In this document: one piece after another, positions 31,920 through 41,088 of the stretch
Position numbering within the stretch: the first letter of the stretch is position 1
Layout: each line of letters begins with the position of its first letter
Source of the DNA: an uncultured Eubacteriales bacterium
GTDB taxonomy: Bacteria > Bacillota > Clostridia > Christensenellales > CAG-917
DNA: 64,000 bases
Direction of reading: 5' to 3'
Assembly: GCA_900548005.1 (NCBI GenBank)
Contig: URIZ01000001.1
Coordinates: 1 to 64,000, forward strand
The notes under the pieces: generated by a model
Seen by the model: the letters and a program-made list of their open reading frames with translations, nothing else
What the model was told of the DNA's origin: nothing
Databases searched by the model: none
Program-made: the position numbers and the translations under genes

Positions 31920-32648
31920 ATGTGGTCAAACGTTATCAGCATGGACAAATGCTACAAAAGAGAACTCGGATACATCCAAAACGAACTTGACAAAATCAAA
32001 GAACTGTCGTATGCAAAAGAAGAGTCGCAAAATAGAGAGTGGATATACCTTGCCTGCGCTTGCCAAACGAGAGATGAAGTGGAAGAGAGAGTCAACGCCG
32101 TCATAGAAACGGTGTATCTTGCATTTTTGAAGACGGAGTATTTCAAAAAGAGAATACCGCTTGTCAACTTCAATCACGCAAAATGCGCGCTGCTCTCGTC
32201 AATCGTGTGCTTTGACAACGACTTTGAAAGCGGCATAATCCAAAAGACGCTTGCAAGCATGCTGGATTTGAGCGTGGACGGAATATACAATTTCAGGTTG
32301 AAAAGCCTACAAGACGCATGGAGCGAAGTGGCGGAAGTTGCCACAAGACTGCTTGAAAACAGCGTTTGCGACGAAGACGTGTTTGACGTTGCGTCATTCA
32401 TTGCTGGTAGTGACGGTGGTAGAAACGACATTGTGGTCGACGGCGATTGTGCAAGTGGCATGACGGTGAAAAACCTTACGGAGCAAACGGTTGTGTCACC
32501 GCTAAATTTATATGATGACAAAGAGTATGACGCGATGTTTGCAATAATCAGAGAAAAGCCTAGACAAATTGTTGTCAAAGGCGAGCCGTTTTCTCGCGCG
32601 ATGATGAATTGCCTTGGCAAAATCGCAAATGTCGTGCAAACAGCGTAA
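31920..32648 (+). CDS. Hypothetical protein, weakly YtxC-like
   Basis: A 242-residue protein, mostly helical and soluble. The middle section (DNDFESGIIQKTLASMLDLS, then VDGIYNFRLKSLQDAWSEVA) resembles the end of the sporulation protein YtxC, where a final domain follows the pattern D-x-F/L-FNFR-L. The match is from memory and weak. The start is uncertain: ATG at 31920 lies 6 nt after TACAAT (31908-31913), fitting the leaderless pattern of nearby genes; ATG at 31941 gives MDKCYKREL but has neither a ribosome site nor a suitable -10. Its own unit begins after the AraC terminator. Confidence 0.6.
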   Translation: MWSNVISMDKCYKRELGYIQNELDKIKELSYAKEESQNREWIYLACACQTRDEVEERVNAVIETVYLAFLKTEYFKKRIPLVNFNHAKCALLSSIVCFDNDFESGIIQKTLASMLDLSVDGIYNFRLKSLQDAWSEVAEVATRLLENSVCDEDVFDVASFIAGSDGGRNDIVVDGDCASGMTVKNLTEQTVVSPLNLYDDKEYDAMFAIIREKPRQIVVKGEPFSRAMMNCLGKIANVVQTA

Positions 32649-32649
32649 A

Positions 32650-32778
32650 ACACGATAGGTGTTGCAAAATATGCCAAAATCCGCCAAAACAAGCAAAAAC
32701 GGGTTAAAAATGGTGTTTTGAAAAGTTGATAAAACACGAAAAGTGTAATAATATGTTGATACAAAACACGATATGTGT
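32650..32778. repeat. Three ACAC-N5-GTGT palindromes
   Basis: AAAACAC-GATAG-GTGT (ACAC from 32650), AAAACAC-GAAAA-GTGT (from 32734) and AAAACAC-GATAT-GTGT (from 32766). The first begins at the stop codon of the YtxC-like gene. They lie between two convergent genes, an odd place for operators. Confidence 0.55.
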
Positions 32779-32794
32779 ATCAAAAAGGCATAAG

Positions 32795-32825
32795 AAAAGC
32801 AAGGCGAAAACCTTGCTTTTGCTTT
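32795..32825. terminator. Bidirectional terminator between the YtxC-like gene and serA
   Basis: AAAAGCAAGG (32795-32804) pairs with CCTTGCTTTT (32811-32820) around CGAAAA, with T runs on either strand. Confidence 0.85.
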
Positions 32826-33920
32826 TTAGTATACCAAGCGGACTTTTATGACGCTTGCATCGTCGATTGATTGAAGATTGACGGGGTCGTCCGTGTCAAC
32901 GATTGTATATCTTATGCCGTTTCTCGTTGCACTCGTGCCGCCGAACGTGTTTTCGCCTTGATCGTGAGAGATGATCGTGTAGCGGTGCTTTGCACATTTT
33001 TCAACGAAGAGATTGGGCATGTTGACGGAGTTTTTGATATTGCCGTTTTCAATGTAATCTTTAAGCTCTGTCGCAGCCATAACCGCGCAATTGTCTTCTG
33101 CCTCTTGCGTTGACGCGCCAAGGTGCGGAATTGCGATGATGCCCTCATGTCTTAGGCACTCTTCGCTTGGGAAATCCACAACGTATTTGCGCATTTTTTT
33201 GCTTTGCAAAGCATCTTTGACGTCGGATACGTTGACAAGCTCGCCGCGAGCGCAGTTGGCAAGCACAACGCCGTCTTTCATGCTTGCTATTGCTTCTTTG
33301 TCGATAAAGCCTTTGTTGTCGGCGGTCATCGGCACGTGGAGCGTGACAAAGTCTGCGTCTTTCCATGCCAACCTCAAATCGTCAAAGATTGTCACAAACG
33401 GGATCTCGGCTTTTGCTTGCTCGCTTATGAAGGGATCGTATCCCGTGACGCTCATGCCAAGAGCGTGCGCAGCCGCTGCGACTTTTCTGCCTATTGCGCC
33501 AAGACCGACAATGCAAACGGTTTTGCCCTGAATCTCACTGCCTGCAAACGTGCTTTTGCCTTTTTCCACTTGCTTTGCAACGTCGTCGCCCGAGAGATTG
33601 TTTGCCCAATTTATGCCTTCATATACGTTTCTTGCGCCGAGAATGAGCGCGGCAAGCACAAGCTCTTTGACGGCATTTGCGTTTGCACCCGGGGTGTTGA
33701 ACACCGCAACGCCTTTCTTTGCGTATTCGGCATGCGGAATGTTGTTTACGCCCGCGCCCGCTCTTGCGATTGCCACAACGCTGTCGGGCAACGCGTATTC
33801 GTCCATTTTGAAAGAGCGCACCAAGATGCCCACGGGAGATTGAGCCTTGTCAACGACGTCGTAGCCCGAAAGCACGCCGTTTGCAAGGGGAGATATAGGG
33901 TTGAGTTTCAAAATTTCCAT
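32826..33920 (-). CDS. serA: D-3-phosphoglycerate dehydrogenase
   Basis: A 364-residue NAD-dependent enzyme for the first step of serine synthesis (3-phosphoglycerate to 3-phosphohydroxypyruvate). It has the substrate domain (AIARAGAGVNNIP), the NAD fold (VCIVGLGAIGRKVAAAAHALG), catalytic Arg in NCARGELV, and Glu and His in the EC-RHEG and IPHLGAST region. After the catalytic part only a short C-terminal segment (about 55 residues) remains, without an obvious full ACT serine-sensing domain. The start at 33920 has AAGGAAG upstream; the frame extends six codons more. It lies downstream of serC but a terminator stands between them. Confidence 0.93.
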   Translation of the reverse strand: MEILKLNPISPLANGVLSGYDVVDKAQSPVGILVRSFKMDEYALPDSVVAIARAGAGVNNIPHAEYAKKGVAVFNTPGANANAVKELVLAALILGARNVYEGINWANNLSGDDVAKQVEKGKSTFAGSEIQGKTVCIVGLGAIGRKVAAAAHALGMSVTGYDPFISEQAKAEIPFVTIFDDLRLAWKDADFVTLHVPMTADNKGFIDKEAIASMKDGVVLANCARGELVNVSDVKDALQSKKMRKYVVDFPSEECLRHEGIIAIPHLGASTQEAEDNCAVMAATELKDYIENGNIKNSVNMPNLFVEKCAKHRYTIISHDQGENTFGGTSATRNGIRYTIVDTDDPVNLQSIDDASVIKVRLVY

Positions 33921-33989
33921 AATACTTCCTTTTGACAAGCAACAAAGCGTGAGAAATAATTGCCCTATGCTTTTTCTTGTCTATGAGAT

Positions 33990-34016
33990 AAAAACGCCCG
34001 AATGGTCATCGGGCGC
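33990..34016 (-). terminator. Hairpin terminator between serC and serA
   Basis: CGCCCGA (33995-34001) pairs with TCGGGCG (34009-34015). Read leftward it is followed by TTTTTAT. It could lower serA readthrough from serC or act as an attenuator. Confidence 0.72.
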
Positions 34017-34022
34017 GGAGTG

Positions 34023-35099
34023 TCATTTGTTTTCAAGCTCGAATTTCTTCATAAACTCGATAAGAGCCTTGACGCCTTCAACGGGCATTGCGTTGTAGAT
34101 AGACGCGCGCATGCCGCCGACAAGTTTGTGTCCTTTCAGGCTCACAAGACCGTTTTGCTCGGCTTCTTTGACAAACTTTGCGTTGAGCTCGTCACTCGGA
34201 GAAACAAAAGGCACGTTCATAAGCGAACGGCTCTGTTTTTCCACATAGTTGTTGTAGAAGTCGGATTGGTCGATAAAGTCGTAAAGCATCTTGGCTTTTT
34301 CACGATTGACTTGCTCGATCGCGCTCACGCCGCCGTGGGCTTTGAGATAGCGAAGGTTGAGCATCATCATATAGATCGGCCAGCAAGGCGGAGTGTTGTA
34401 CAAGCTGTTTGCGTCGATTTGCGTGCGATATTTGAGCATGGTGGGGCAGATGGGAAGCTCACCGCCGAGCATATCGTCTTTGACGATGACAAGCGTGACG
34501 CCTGCGGGGGCGAGATTCTTTTGCGCGCCTGCATAGATGAGCGAATATTTGTTGACGTCCGCCACTTCGCTCATGATGCACGATGACATATCCGACACGA
34601 GCGGAACGCCGTTTGTGTCGGGCAAAGCGTTGTATTTCACACCGAAAATGGTGTTGTTCTCGGTGATGTGAACATAGCTTGCGTCTTGTCTGAAATCGGA
34701 CGGACTTGTCTTGGGGATATAGGTGAACTTTTTGTCTTCGCTGGACGCGACAAGGCGGATATCGCCGTATTTTTGAGCTTCCTTGTATGCTTTTTTTGCA
34801 AAGTTGCCGGTGACGATATAGTCTGCTTTGCCGGTTTTGAGAAGGTTGAGCGGGACAGCCTCGAACTGCGTGGATGCGCCGCCTTGCACAAAGATGACGT
34901 GATAGTTTTCAGGCACGTTCATCAATTCTCTGACAAGGGACAAACACTCGTCGTTGATTGCCTCGTACCATTTTGAGCGGTGGCTCATTTCCATGACGCT
35001 CATTCCCGAGCCTTGATAGTCCGTTATGGATGCGCCTGCCTCTTGCAACACTTCCAAGGGAAGCATGCCCGGGCCTGCCGAAAAGTTGTAAACTCTCAT
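34023..35099 (-). CDS. serC: Phosphoserine aminotransferase
   Basis: A 358-residue PLP enzyme that converts 3-phosphohydroxypyruvate and glutamate to phosphoserine, the second serine step (it can also serve pyridoxine synthesis). Visible features are NFSAGPGMLP at the N-terminus, GGASTQFEAVPLNLL, the PLP lysine in YAGAQKNLAPAGV (about 195), and HKLVGGMRASIYNAMP near the end. Length is normal. AAGGAG stands before the ATG. It is transcribed leftward ahead of serA; serB was not seen. Confidence 0.95.
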   Translation of the reverse strand: MRVYNFSAGPGMLPLEVLQEAGASITDYQGSGMSVMEMSHRSKWYEAINDECLSLVRELMNVPENYHVIFVQGGASTQFEAVPLNLLKTGKADYIVTGNFAKKAYKEAQKYGDIRLVASSEDKKFTYIPKTSPSDFRQDASYVHITENNTIFGVKYNALPDTNGVPLVSDMSSCIMSEVADVNKYSLIYAGAQKNLAPAGVTLVIVKDDMLGGELPICPTMLKYRTQIDANSLYNTPPCWPIYMMMLNLRYLKAHGGVSAIEQVNREKAKMLYDFIDQSDFYNNYVEKQSRSLMNVPFVSPSDELNAKFVKEAEQNGLVSLKGHKLVGGMRASIYNAMPVEGVKALIEFMKKFELENK

Positions 35100-35155
35100 A
35101 AAATAAGCTCCTTAAACCGCGCCGCATTGGCAGCGCAAATCTGTTTGATAATAAT

Positions 35156-35184
35156 ATCGTAAATGCAAAGCGGCGGTTTGTAAA
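35156..35184 (-). promoter_or_regulatory. Promoter of serC
   Basis: Minus-strand TTTACA (35179-35184), 17 nt, TACGAT (35156-35161). Confidence 0.6.
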
Positions 35185-35338
35185 GATTTTTTTTTGAAAA
35201 CAAGGTCGAAATCGTACCTATTTTGCGTCTTTTGATTGAAACTCTTGCTTAAAAGCGAAAATTGATGTAGTATAGTATATTGAAAAAATATAGTATAATA
35301 TCGTGCGCGACATCGCGCAAAATCGGAGAATAGAAATT

Positions 35339-36982
35339 ATGGCAAAAAATGCAAAAACAGTCAAAGTCACTTTTCTTGGCGGCGTGGGCGAAATAGGCAA
35401 AAACATGACCGCTATCGAATGTGGCGACGATATGATAATCGTGGATATGGGCGCGTCCTTCCCGGATGAAGACAGCCCCGGAATTGACGCAATCATCCCC
35501 GACATCACTTATGTAAAGGAAAACATGCACCGCCTTCGCGGCATAGTGCTCACTCACGGTCACGAAGACCACATCGGCGCGATACCTTATTATGCCGAAG
35601 ACTTGAAAAAGACGCCCATATACGGCACGTCGCTCACTTTGGGACTGCTCAAACGCAAGCTCGAAAAGAGTGGCAAAAGCGCAAATCTCAACACTGTTTC
35701 GGCAGGTGATACGATAACACTCGGCTGTTTCAAGGTGGAGTTTATCAAGGTGTGCCACTCAATGGCGGGCGCGTGCGCTTTGTCAATCACAAGCCCCGTA
35801 GGCACCGTGTTTGTCACCGGAGACTTCAAGATGGATCCGACACCCATCGACAACAAGAAGACGGACGTGGGTAGGATTGCCGAAATCGGCGCAAAAGGCG
35901 TGCTGCTTATGCTCGGCGAGTCCACCAACGTTGAAAGAAAGGGCAGTTCCACGTCCGAAAGAGTGGTGGGACAAACCCTTGAAAGAATCTTTGCGGACAA
36001 TCCCAACAAGAGAATTGTCATCGCGTGCTTTGCATCGTCCAACTATCGCGTGCAACAAGTGCTCAATCTTGCCAACAAGTATCGCAGAAAAGTGGTGCTT
36101 GCAGGCAGAAGCATGAAGGGCATCGTGGACGTGGCGTCCGCTTGCGGAGAGCTGAAAGTGCCAAAGGGCGTGATTGTGGACAGCGTGGGCAAGTTGCTCC
36201 CCAGCGAAACGGTGGTGCTTGCAACGGGCAGTCAGGGCGAGCCGCTCAGCGCGCTCAAAAAGCTCTCGAAAGGCGAGTTCAACAAGATCAATCTCGGCAC
36301 GGACGACCTTGTGGTGTTGTCATCCTCGCCTATCCCCGGCAACGAGAAATCGGTGTATGACGTCATCAACGACTTGTTCAGAAAGGGCGCAAACGTCATC
36401 TACGACAGCATGAACGACATTCACGTGTCGGGACACGCCTATGAAGACGAGCTGAAACTTATGCTCACTCTCGTTCAACCGCAGTTCTTCATGCCCGTGC
36501 ACGGCGAATATCGCCACCAATTCAAGCATGCGGAAATTGCAAAATCGCTCGGCGTGCTGTCAAAAAACATCGTCATTGCCAACATCGGCGAGAGCTACGG
36601 ATTCAATCAAAAGGGAGTCAGACAACACTCCAACGTCACGGCAGGCAACACCTACGTTGACGGCGTGGTGCTCGAAGACGGCAAGTCGGTCATCAACGAT
36701 CGCCGCTCGCTTGCGGAATACGGCATGTTGCTCGTGCTTTGCGCGGTGGATTTGGAGACGGGCAAGATTGTGGGCGACGTGGACATCATCGCGCGCGGAT
36801 TCAACCTTACGGAAGACGTGCAGGCAAGCATCCGCAATGCAACCAAAGAGACCGTGGACGCCGCCGATTTTGACAAAGTCAACGTCAACGACGTGGCAAG
36901 ACTTGTCAAAAAAGCGGTGCGCAAGCTCTTCTACAAGGACAGACAATTTCCGATCATCATCCCCATCATCGTGGAAGACTAA
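35339..36982 (+). CDS. rnj: Ribonuclease J
   Basis: A 547-residue metallo-beta-lactamase/beta-CASP nuclease that matures and degrades RNA by endonuclease and 5'-3' exonuclease action. The zinc-binding motif HGHEDHIG stands near residue 73, and the beta-CASP region has FASSNYRVQQ and TGSQGEPLSAL. H-V-SGHA-ED and MPVHGEYRH complete the active site, followed by a C-terminal domain. The start at 35339 is chosen for its GGAGAA site. RNase J1 and J2 cannot be told apart here. It is the first of a rightward series of housekeeping genes. Confidence 0.95.
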   Translation: MAKNAKTVKVTFLGGVGEIGKNMTAIECGDDMIIVDMGASFPDEDSPGIDAIIPDITYVKENMHRLRGIVLTHGHEDHIGAIPYYAEDLKKTPIYGTSLTLGLLKRKLEKSGKSANLNTVSAGDTITLGCFKVEFIKVCHSMAGACALSITSPVGTVFVTGDFKMDPTPIDNKKTDVGRIAEIGAKGVLLMLGESTNVERKGSSTSERVVGQTLERIFADNPNKRIVIACFASSNYRVQQVLNLANKYRRKVVLAGRSMKGIVDVASACGELKVPKGVIVDSVGKLLPSETVVLATGSQGEPLSALKKLSKGEFNKINLGTDDLVVLSSSPIPGNEKSVYDVINDLFRKGANVIYDSMNDIHVSGHAYEDELKLMLTLVQPQFFMPVHGEYRHQFKHAEIAKSLGVLSKNIVIANIGESYGFNQKGVRQHSNVTAGNTYVDGVVLEDGKSVINDRRSLAEYGMLLVLCAVDLETGKIVGDVDIIARGFNLTEDVQASIRNATKETVDAADFDKVNVNDVARLVKKAVRKLFYKDRQFPIIIPIIVED

Positions 36983-37072
36983 AAGGCTTTTGCCGCTTGC
37001 AAAGTTTGTTGCGGCGGCGGAGCAACCTTTATAGCGTAATGAACGCAAAAGCAATATCGACAAGGTGAAAGT

Positions 37073-38161
37073 ATGTTCAGAAAACGCATAATATTGATAC
37101 TCACTTCAAGAGACGAGCCCGACGGCGTGTCTCAAAAACTTGCGGAGGCAATCCGCAAAATCGGCTCGCACAACGTTGTCGTGATGAGTGACGATCGCTA
37201 CGGCTCGGCAACCAAATTGTCCGCTCTTGACAGGCTCATGGACGAGGGCGGTGAATATCAGTATTTGCTTGAAAAAAAGGACAAGAGTCTTTTCAAAGAC
37301 AAGTTTGCATTCAAGACTCTCTCAAAGCGCGTCAACAGGATAAACAACCTTATCAAGCGTTTTCATCCCGACTATATTTTGTGCGTGACGCCCTATGCGC
37401 ACCATTGCGCGACCGAGGCAAAGCGCAGGGCAAAATTCGACACGCAAATCATCTATATGATGACTTCGTTCTATTTGCCAAAACGCATCCATGACAACCT
37501 AACCAACGTTTATATAGTCGAAAACTCGGAGATAAAGTCCGCTTTGGTGCAAAACGGCATAAAAGCGAAGGACGTTATGGTGATGGGGTTGCCCTTTGAG
37601 GCAACGCCCGTTTCCCCCGAAGAGAAAAAGCTCAAAAAGCAAGAACTCGGCTTGCCCAAAGTCAAGACGGTGTATCTTGCAATACAAAACAAATCCGCGC
37701 TCGAAAAGGTGTATTCGCTCCTTCTCGATCAAGGCGGGATTGCCAATCTTGCGGTGTATTGCAAAGACCAAAAGGTGCTCTCCGCGCTCTCGGCAAAGGC
37801 GGTCACCGTGCCCGATATGAAGGTGGTATTCATCAACGAGCCCGAGCGTGTGGACGAGTATTTGCAGATATGCGACGTTGCCGTCACCGAATACGACGTT
37901 GCCACAATCTACAAGTGCATGAAACTCGGCGTGCCGTCCATCGTGCTTTCCACAATCGAACACGAGCAAGCCAACATATCCTTCCTTGTGTCGCACGGCT
38001 TGTGTTTGACGGCAAAAGAAGATATAGAAATCGTGGGATTGCTCTACAAGATTTTGCAGTCGGACGTGGGTGACTACGTGTCCGAAAACGGCAAAAAGTG
38101 GGTGGAGATGAGCAGCATAGACAACATCGCGGCGTTCTTGTCGGCGTACATTGCCGTGTGA
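37073..38161 (+). CDS. Putative GT-B fold protein, diacylglycerol glycosyltransferase-like
   Basis: A 362-residue protein with two Rossmann-like halves. The N-terminal half (RIILILTSRDEPDGVSQKLAEAIRK, then FHPDYILCVTPYAHHCATEAK) resembles MGDG synthase/YpfP and MurG glycosyltransferases, and the C-terminal half ends with a nucleotide-sugar-like segment (DVAVTEYDVATIYKCMKLGVPSIVLS). The glycine-rich loop typical of active UDP-sugar enzymes is not clear, so activity is uncertain. AAGGTG lies before the ATG. It follows RNase J by 90 bp with no terminator seen. Confidence 0.6.
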   Translation: MFRKRIILILTSRDEPDGVSQKLAEAIRKIGSHNVVVMSDDRYGSATKLSALDRLMDEGGEYQYLLEKKDKSLFKDKFAFKTLSKRVNRINNLIKRFHPDYILCVTPYAHHCATEAKRRAKFDTQIIYMMTSFYLPKRIHDNLTNVYIVENSEIKSALVQNGIKAKDVMVMGLPFEATPVSPEEKKLKKQELGLPKVKTVYLAIQNKSALEKVYSLLLDQGGIANLAVYCKDQKVLSALSAKAVTVPDMKVVFINEPERVDEYLQICDVAVTEYDVATIYKCMKLGVPSIVLSTIEHEQANISFLVSHGLCLTAKEDIEIVGLLYKILQSDVGDYVSENGKKWVEMSSIDNIAAFLSAYIAV

Positions 38162-38292
38162 CTTGCATTTTGAACGCAAAGCACCGACAAACCGGTTGAC
38201 AAAGCAAACAAATCGGCGGCAAGCAAGCCGCAAAGACGATAAAAAGACCAAATTGGACAAAGCAAAAAGCAAACGGACAGAGATATAGTGAT

Positions 38293-39576
38293 ATGCCAAA
38301 GATAGTTAAGTTGAACGACATCGCAAAAAAGCAGGGATTCAAGCTCGGAGATGACGTGTTGCGCATTGGCGGCTACGACATGATTGACGAGTTGGATTTC
38401 CTTTTTTATGACAACGAGAGAAAATTCTCGGTGGATATTTTGCGTGACGGCAAGCCAAAAACCATTCACGTCCACAAGAAAGACGGACAGTCTTTGGGGC
38501 TTGAATTTGACATCGACATGAAGCCCGTCGTGTGCAAAAATCACTGCATATTCTGCTTTGTGGATCAGCTGCCCAAAAACATGCGCCCGAGCCTTTACGT
38601 AAAGGACGACGATTACAGATACAGCTTTATGTGCGGCTCGTACGTGACGATGACCAACGTCACCGAAGAAGAAATCGAGCGCGTCATTCGCTTGAAACTC
38701 AGCCCCTTGTACATCTCGGTGCATGCTTGGGACGACGATGTGAGAGTGTACATTCTCAAAAATCCGAACACGAGAAAACTCCCCGATCAAATGCGCAGAT
38801 TGGGCGCGGCAGGCATAAAAATGCACACTCAGCTCGTGGTCGTGCCCGACGTCAATGACGGCAAAGTGCTTGAAGACAGCATACGCGGCTTGCACGGCGT
38901 GGAAGGCGTGGAAACGGTGGCGGTCGTTCCTGTGGGTATGACTGGGCATAGAGATAAACTGCAACAGCTCAAACCCGTTGACGAGCAAAACGCACGAGAT
39001 ACGATCGCGCTTGTCGAGGCTCTCAACAAGGAGTACGGCGGCTTTTGTTGGTGCAGTGACGAGTATTACGTCAAAGCCAAGTTGCCCGTCAAAGACAGCT
39101 CCTATTACGGCACGTTCGATCAGATAGAAAACGGCGTGGGCTTGCTTGCGGATTTCAAAGACAATTTCGAGTTCGGACTTGGCGAGCTTGACGACATGCA
39201 AATAGGCAAAAAGGTGGATTTCATCACGGGAGTGTCCTTTGCGCCGCTTTTGAAAGAATATGCAAAGTCGCTTGAAAGCAAGCTCGGTATAGAGTGCGAA
39301 GTTCACTCTATCGTCAACAACTTTTTCGGCAAGTCCGTGACGGTTGCGGGGCTTCTCACGGCAGGCGACATCATAGAGCAAGTCAAGGGTACAAAGACGG
39401 ACGCATTTGTCATCCCCGACAATATGCTCAGAGAGTTTACGGACACTTTCCTTGACAACAAGACCGTCAAAGAAGTGGAAGACGCACTCGGCGCGCCCTT
39501 CATCGTCATATCCCACAGCGGCAGTGACATGGCAAGCAAAATCGCAGAGCATTTCGGCTATGGCGCAAAAGAATAA
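38293..39576 (+). CDS. DUF512 PDZ/radical-SAM-like iron-sulfur protein
   Basis: A 427-residue member of the DUF512 family, common in Clostridia and usually beside der. A PDZ-like N-terminal domain (KQGFKLGDDVLRIGGYDMID) precedes a cysteine cluster CKNHCIFCFVDQLPKNMR (about residues 80-97) of radical SAM type, then a barrel and the DUF512 C-terminal region (from about FCWCSDEYYVKA). The cysteine spacing C-x3-C-x2-C predicts a [4Fe-4S] cluster. The reaction is unknown. The ribosome site is weak. A 505-codon antisense frame covers the gene and is not believed. Confidence 0.9.
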   Translation: MPKIVKLNDIAKKQGFKLGDDVLRIGGYDMIDELDFLFYDNERKFSVDILRDGKPKTIHVHKKDGQSLGLEFDIDMKPVVCKNHCIFCFVDQLPKNMRPSLYVKDDDYRYSFMCGSYVTMTNVTEEEIERVIRLKLSPLYISVHAWDDDVRVYILKNPNTRKLPDQMRRLGAAGIKMHTQLVVVPDVNDGKVLEDSIRGLHGVEGVETVAVVPVGMTGHRDKLQQLKPVDEQNARDTIALVEALNKEYGGFCWCSDEYYVKAKLPVKDSSYYGTFDQIENGVGLLADFKDNFEFGLGELDDMQIGKKVDFITGVSFAPLLKEYAKSLESKLGIECEVHSIVNNFFGKSVTVAGLLTAGDIIEQVKGTKTDAFVIPDNMLREFTDTFLDNKTVKEVEDALGAPFIVISHSGSDMASKIAEHFGYGAKE

Positions 39577-39648
39577 AAACGGTATAATCACGCAAAACGC
39601 GGTTTATAACAACAAAATACAACGATAAAACATTGATTTGGTGATAAT

Positions 39649-40962
39649 ATGAAACCATTGGTAGCAATTGTAGGAAGACCCAACGTGGGCAAAAGCACGC
39701 TGTTCAACAGGATAGCGGGCAGTCGCATATCCATTGTGGAAAACACCCCCGGCGTCACAAGAGACAGAGTGTATGCCGATTGCGAGTGGTGCGGCAGAGC
39801 GTTTACGCTCATCGATACAGGCGGATTGGAGCTCAAAAGCGACGACCAGATGTGGAATCACATCCGCACGCAAGTGGAAATCGCAGTGGACACCGCAAAC
39901 GCAATCTTGTACGTTGTGGACGGAAAGACGGGACTCACCACGGACGACAATCTCGTGTGTTCGTTTTTGAGAAAATCGAAACTTCCCGTCATCCTTGCGG
40001 TCAACAAAATCGACAACAACGATATGAGCAACGTATACGATTTTTACGCGCTCGGTTTCGGCGAGCCGCATGCGGTCAGCGCAGAGCAGGGCAAGGGACT
40101 CGGCGACCTTCTTGACGCAATCATGGAAGTCATCCCCGATCATCCCGTCGAAGAAGATCCCGACCGTATAAAGATCGCCATTGTCGGCAAACCCAACGCA
40201 GGCAAAAGCTCGATAACCAACAGGCTTTTGGGATACGATCGTTGCATAGTCAGCGACGTTGCGGGCACGACAAGAGATGCAATCGACACAGAGTTGAACA
40301 TAGGTGACGACGAGTATCTTATCATCGACACGGCGGGTATGCGCAAGAAAAAGGTGGTCAACGAAGATCTTGAAAGATATTCGGTCATGCGCTCGTTGCT
40401 TGCGGTGCGCAGGGCGGACGTGGTGCTTATCGTGTGCGACGCGTCCGAAGGACTCACTGAGCAAGACGTCAAAATCGCAGGATTCGTCCACGAAGAAGGC
40501 AAGCCGTCTATCGTTGTGATGAACAAGTGGGATTTGGTGGACAAAAACACCCACACCATGAACGAGTTTGAAAAGAAACTCAAAGAAGACTTGAAGTATA
40601 TGGACTATTTCAAATCCGTGTACATCTCGGCATTGAGCGGCAAGCGACTTGACAATTTGCTCCCACTTTGCAAAGAAGTGGTGGCAAATTCAAGAAAGCG
40701 TATCCCCACGGGACTTCTCAACGAAGTGGTGGGAGACGCGATCCGTATCAGCGAGCCGCCGTCTTATCTTGGCAAAAAGCTCAAGATTTTCTATGTCACG
40801 CAAGTGGGAGTCGCGCCGCCGACATTCGTGCTCAAAGTCAACGATCCGGCGATCATGCACTTCAGCTACAAGCGGTATCTCGAAAATGCGCTCAGAAAGA
40901 GTTTTGATTTTTCGGGCACGCCGATAAGGCTGCTCATCCGCGGCAACAACGAAGAGAATTGA
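39649..40962 (+). CDS. der: GTPase Der (EngA), 50S ribosome assembly
   Basis: A 437-residue essential GTPase with two tandem G domains and a C-terminal KH-like domain, acting in large-subunit maturation. First domain: GRPNVGKST (8-16), DTGG, NKID. Second domain: GKPNAGKSS (near 180), DTAG, NKWD. The KH-like part follows from about residue 350. Length is normal. The GGTGA site is weak. It is 72 bp downstream of DUF512, a conserved pairing. Confidence 0.97.
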   Translation: MKPLVAIVGRPNVGKSTLFNRIAGSRISIVENTPGVTRDRVYADCEWCGRAFTLIDTGGLELKSDDQMWNHIRTQVEIAVDTANAILYVVDGKTGLTTDDNLVCSFLRKSKLPVILAVNKIDNNDMSNVYDFYALGFGEPHAVSAEQGKGLGDLLDAIMEVIPDHPVEEDPDRIKIAIVGKPNAGKSSITNRLLGYDRCIVSDVAGTTRDAIDTELNIGDDEYLIIDTAGMRKKKVVNEDLERYSVMRSLLAVRRADVVLIVCDASEGLTEQDVKIAGFVHEEGKPSIVVMNKWDLVDKNTHTMNEFEKKLKEDLKYMDYFKSVYISALSGKRLDNLLPLCKEVVANSRKRIPTGLLNEVVGDAIRISEPPSYLGKKLKIFYVTQVGVAPPTFVLKVNDPAIMHFSYKRYLENALRKSFDFSGTPIRLLIRGNNEEN

Positions 40963-41088
40963 GTGTTAAATAGGCAGCAAACAGCGACAATATGTTTCAA
41001 ATAGGGGTAAAACGGAGAAATAACTCAAAGGCGACGCGTCACTGCACTTCAAAGAGCGAAATGCAGTATGATGTATCGTGGAGATAAT

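Noticed and set aside
38074..39591. 505-codon minus-strand frame across the DUF512 gene
   Set aside because: DUF512 has its cysteine cluster and conserved position beside der; the antisense frame shows no domain.
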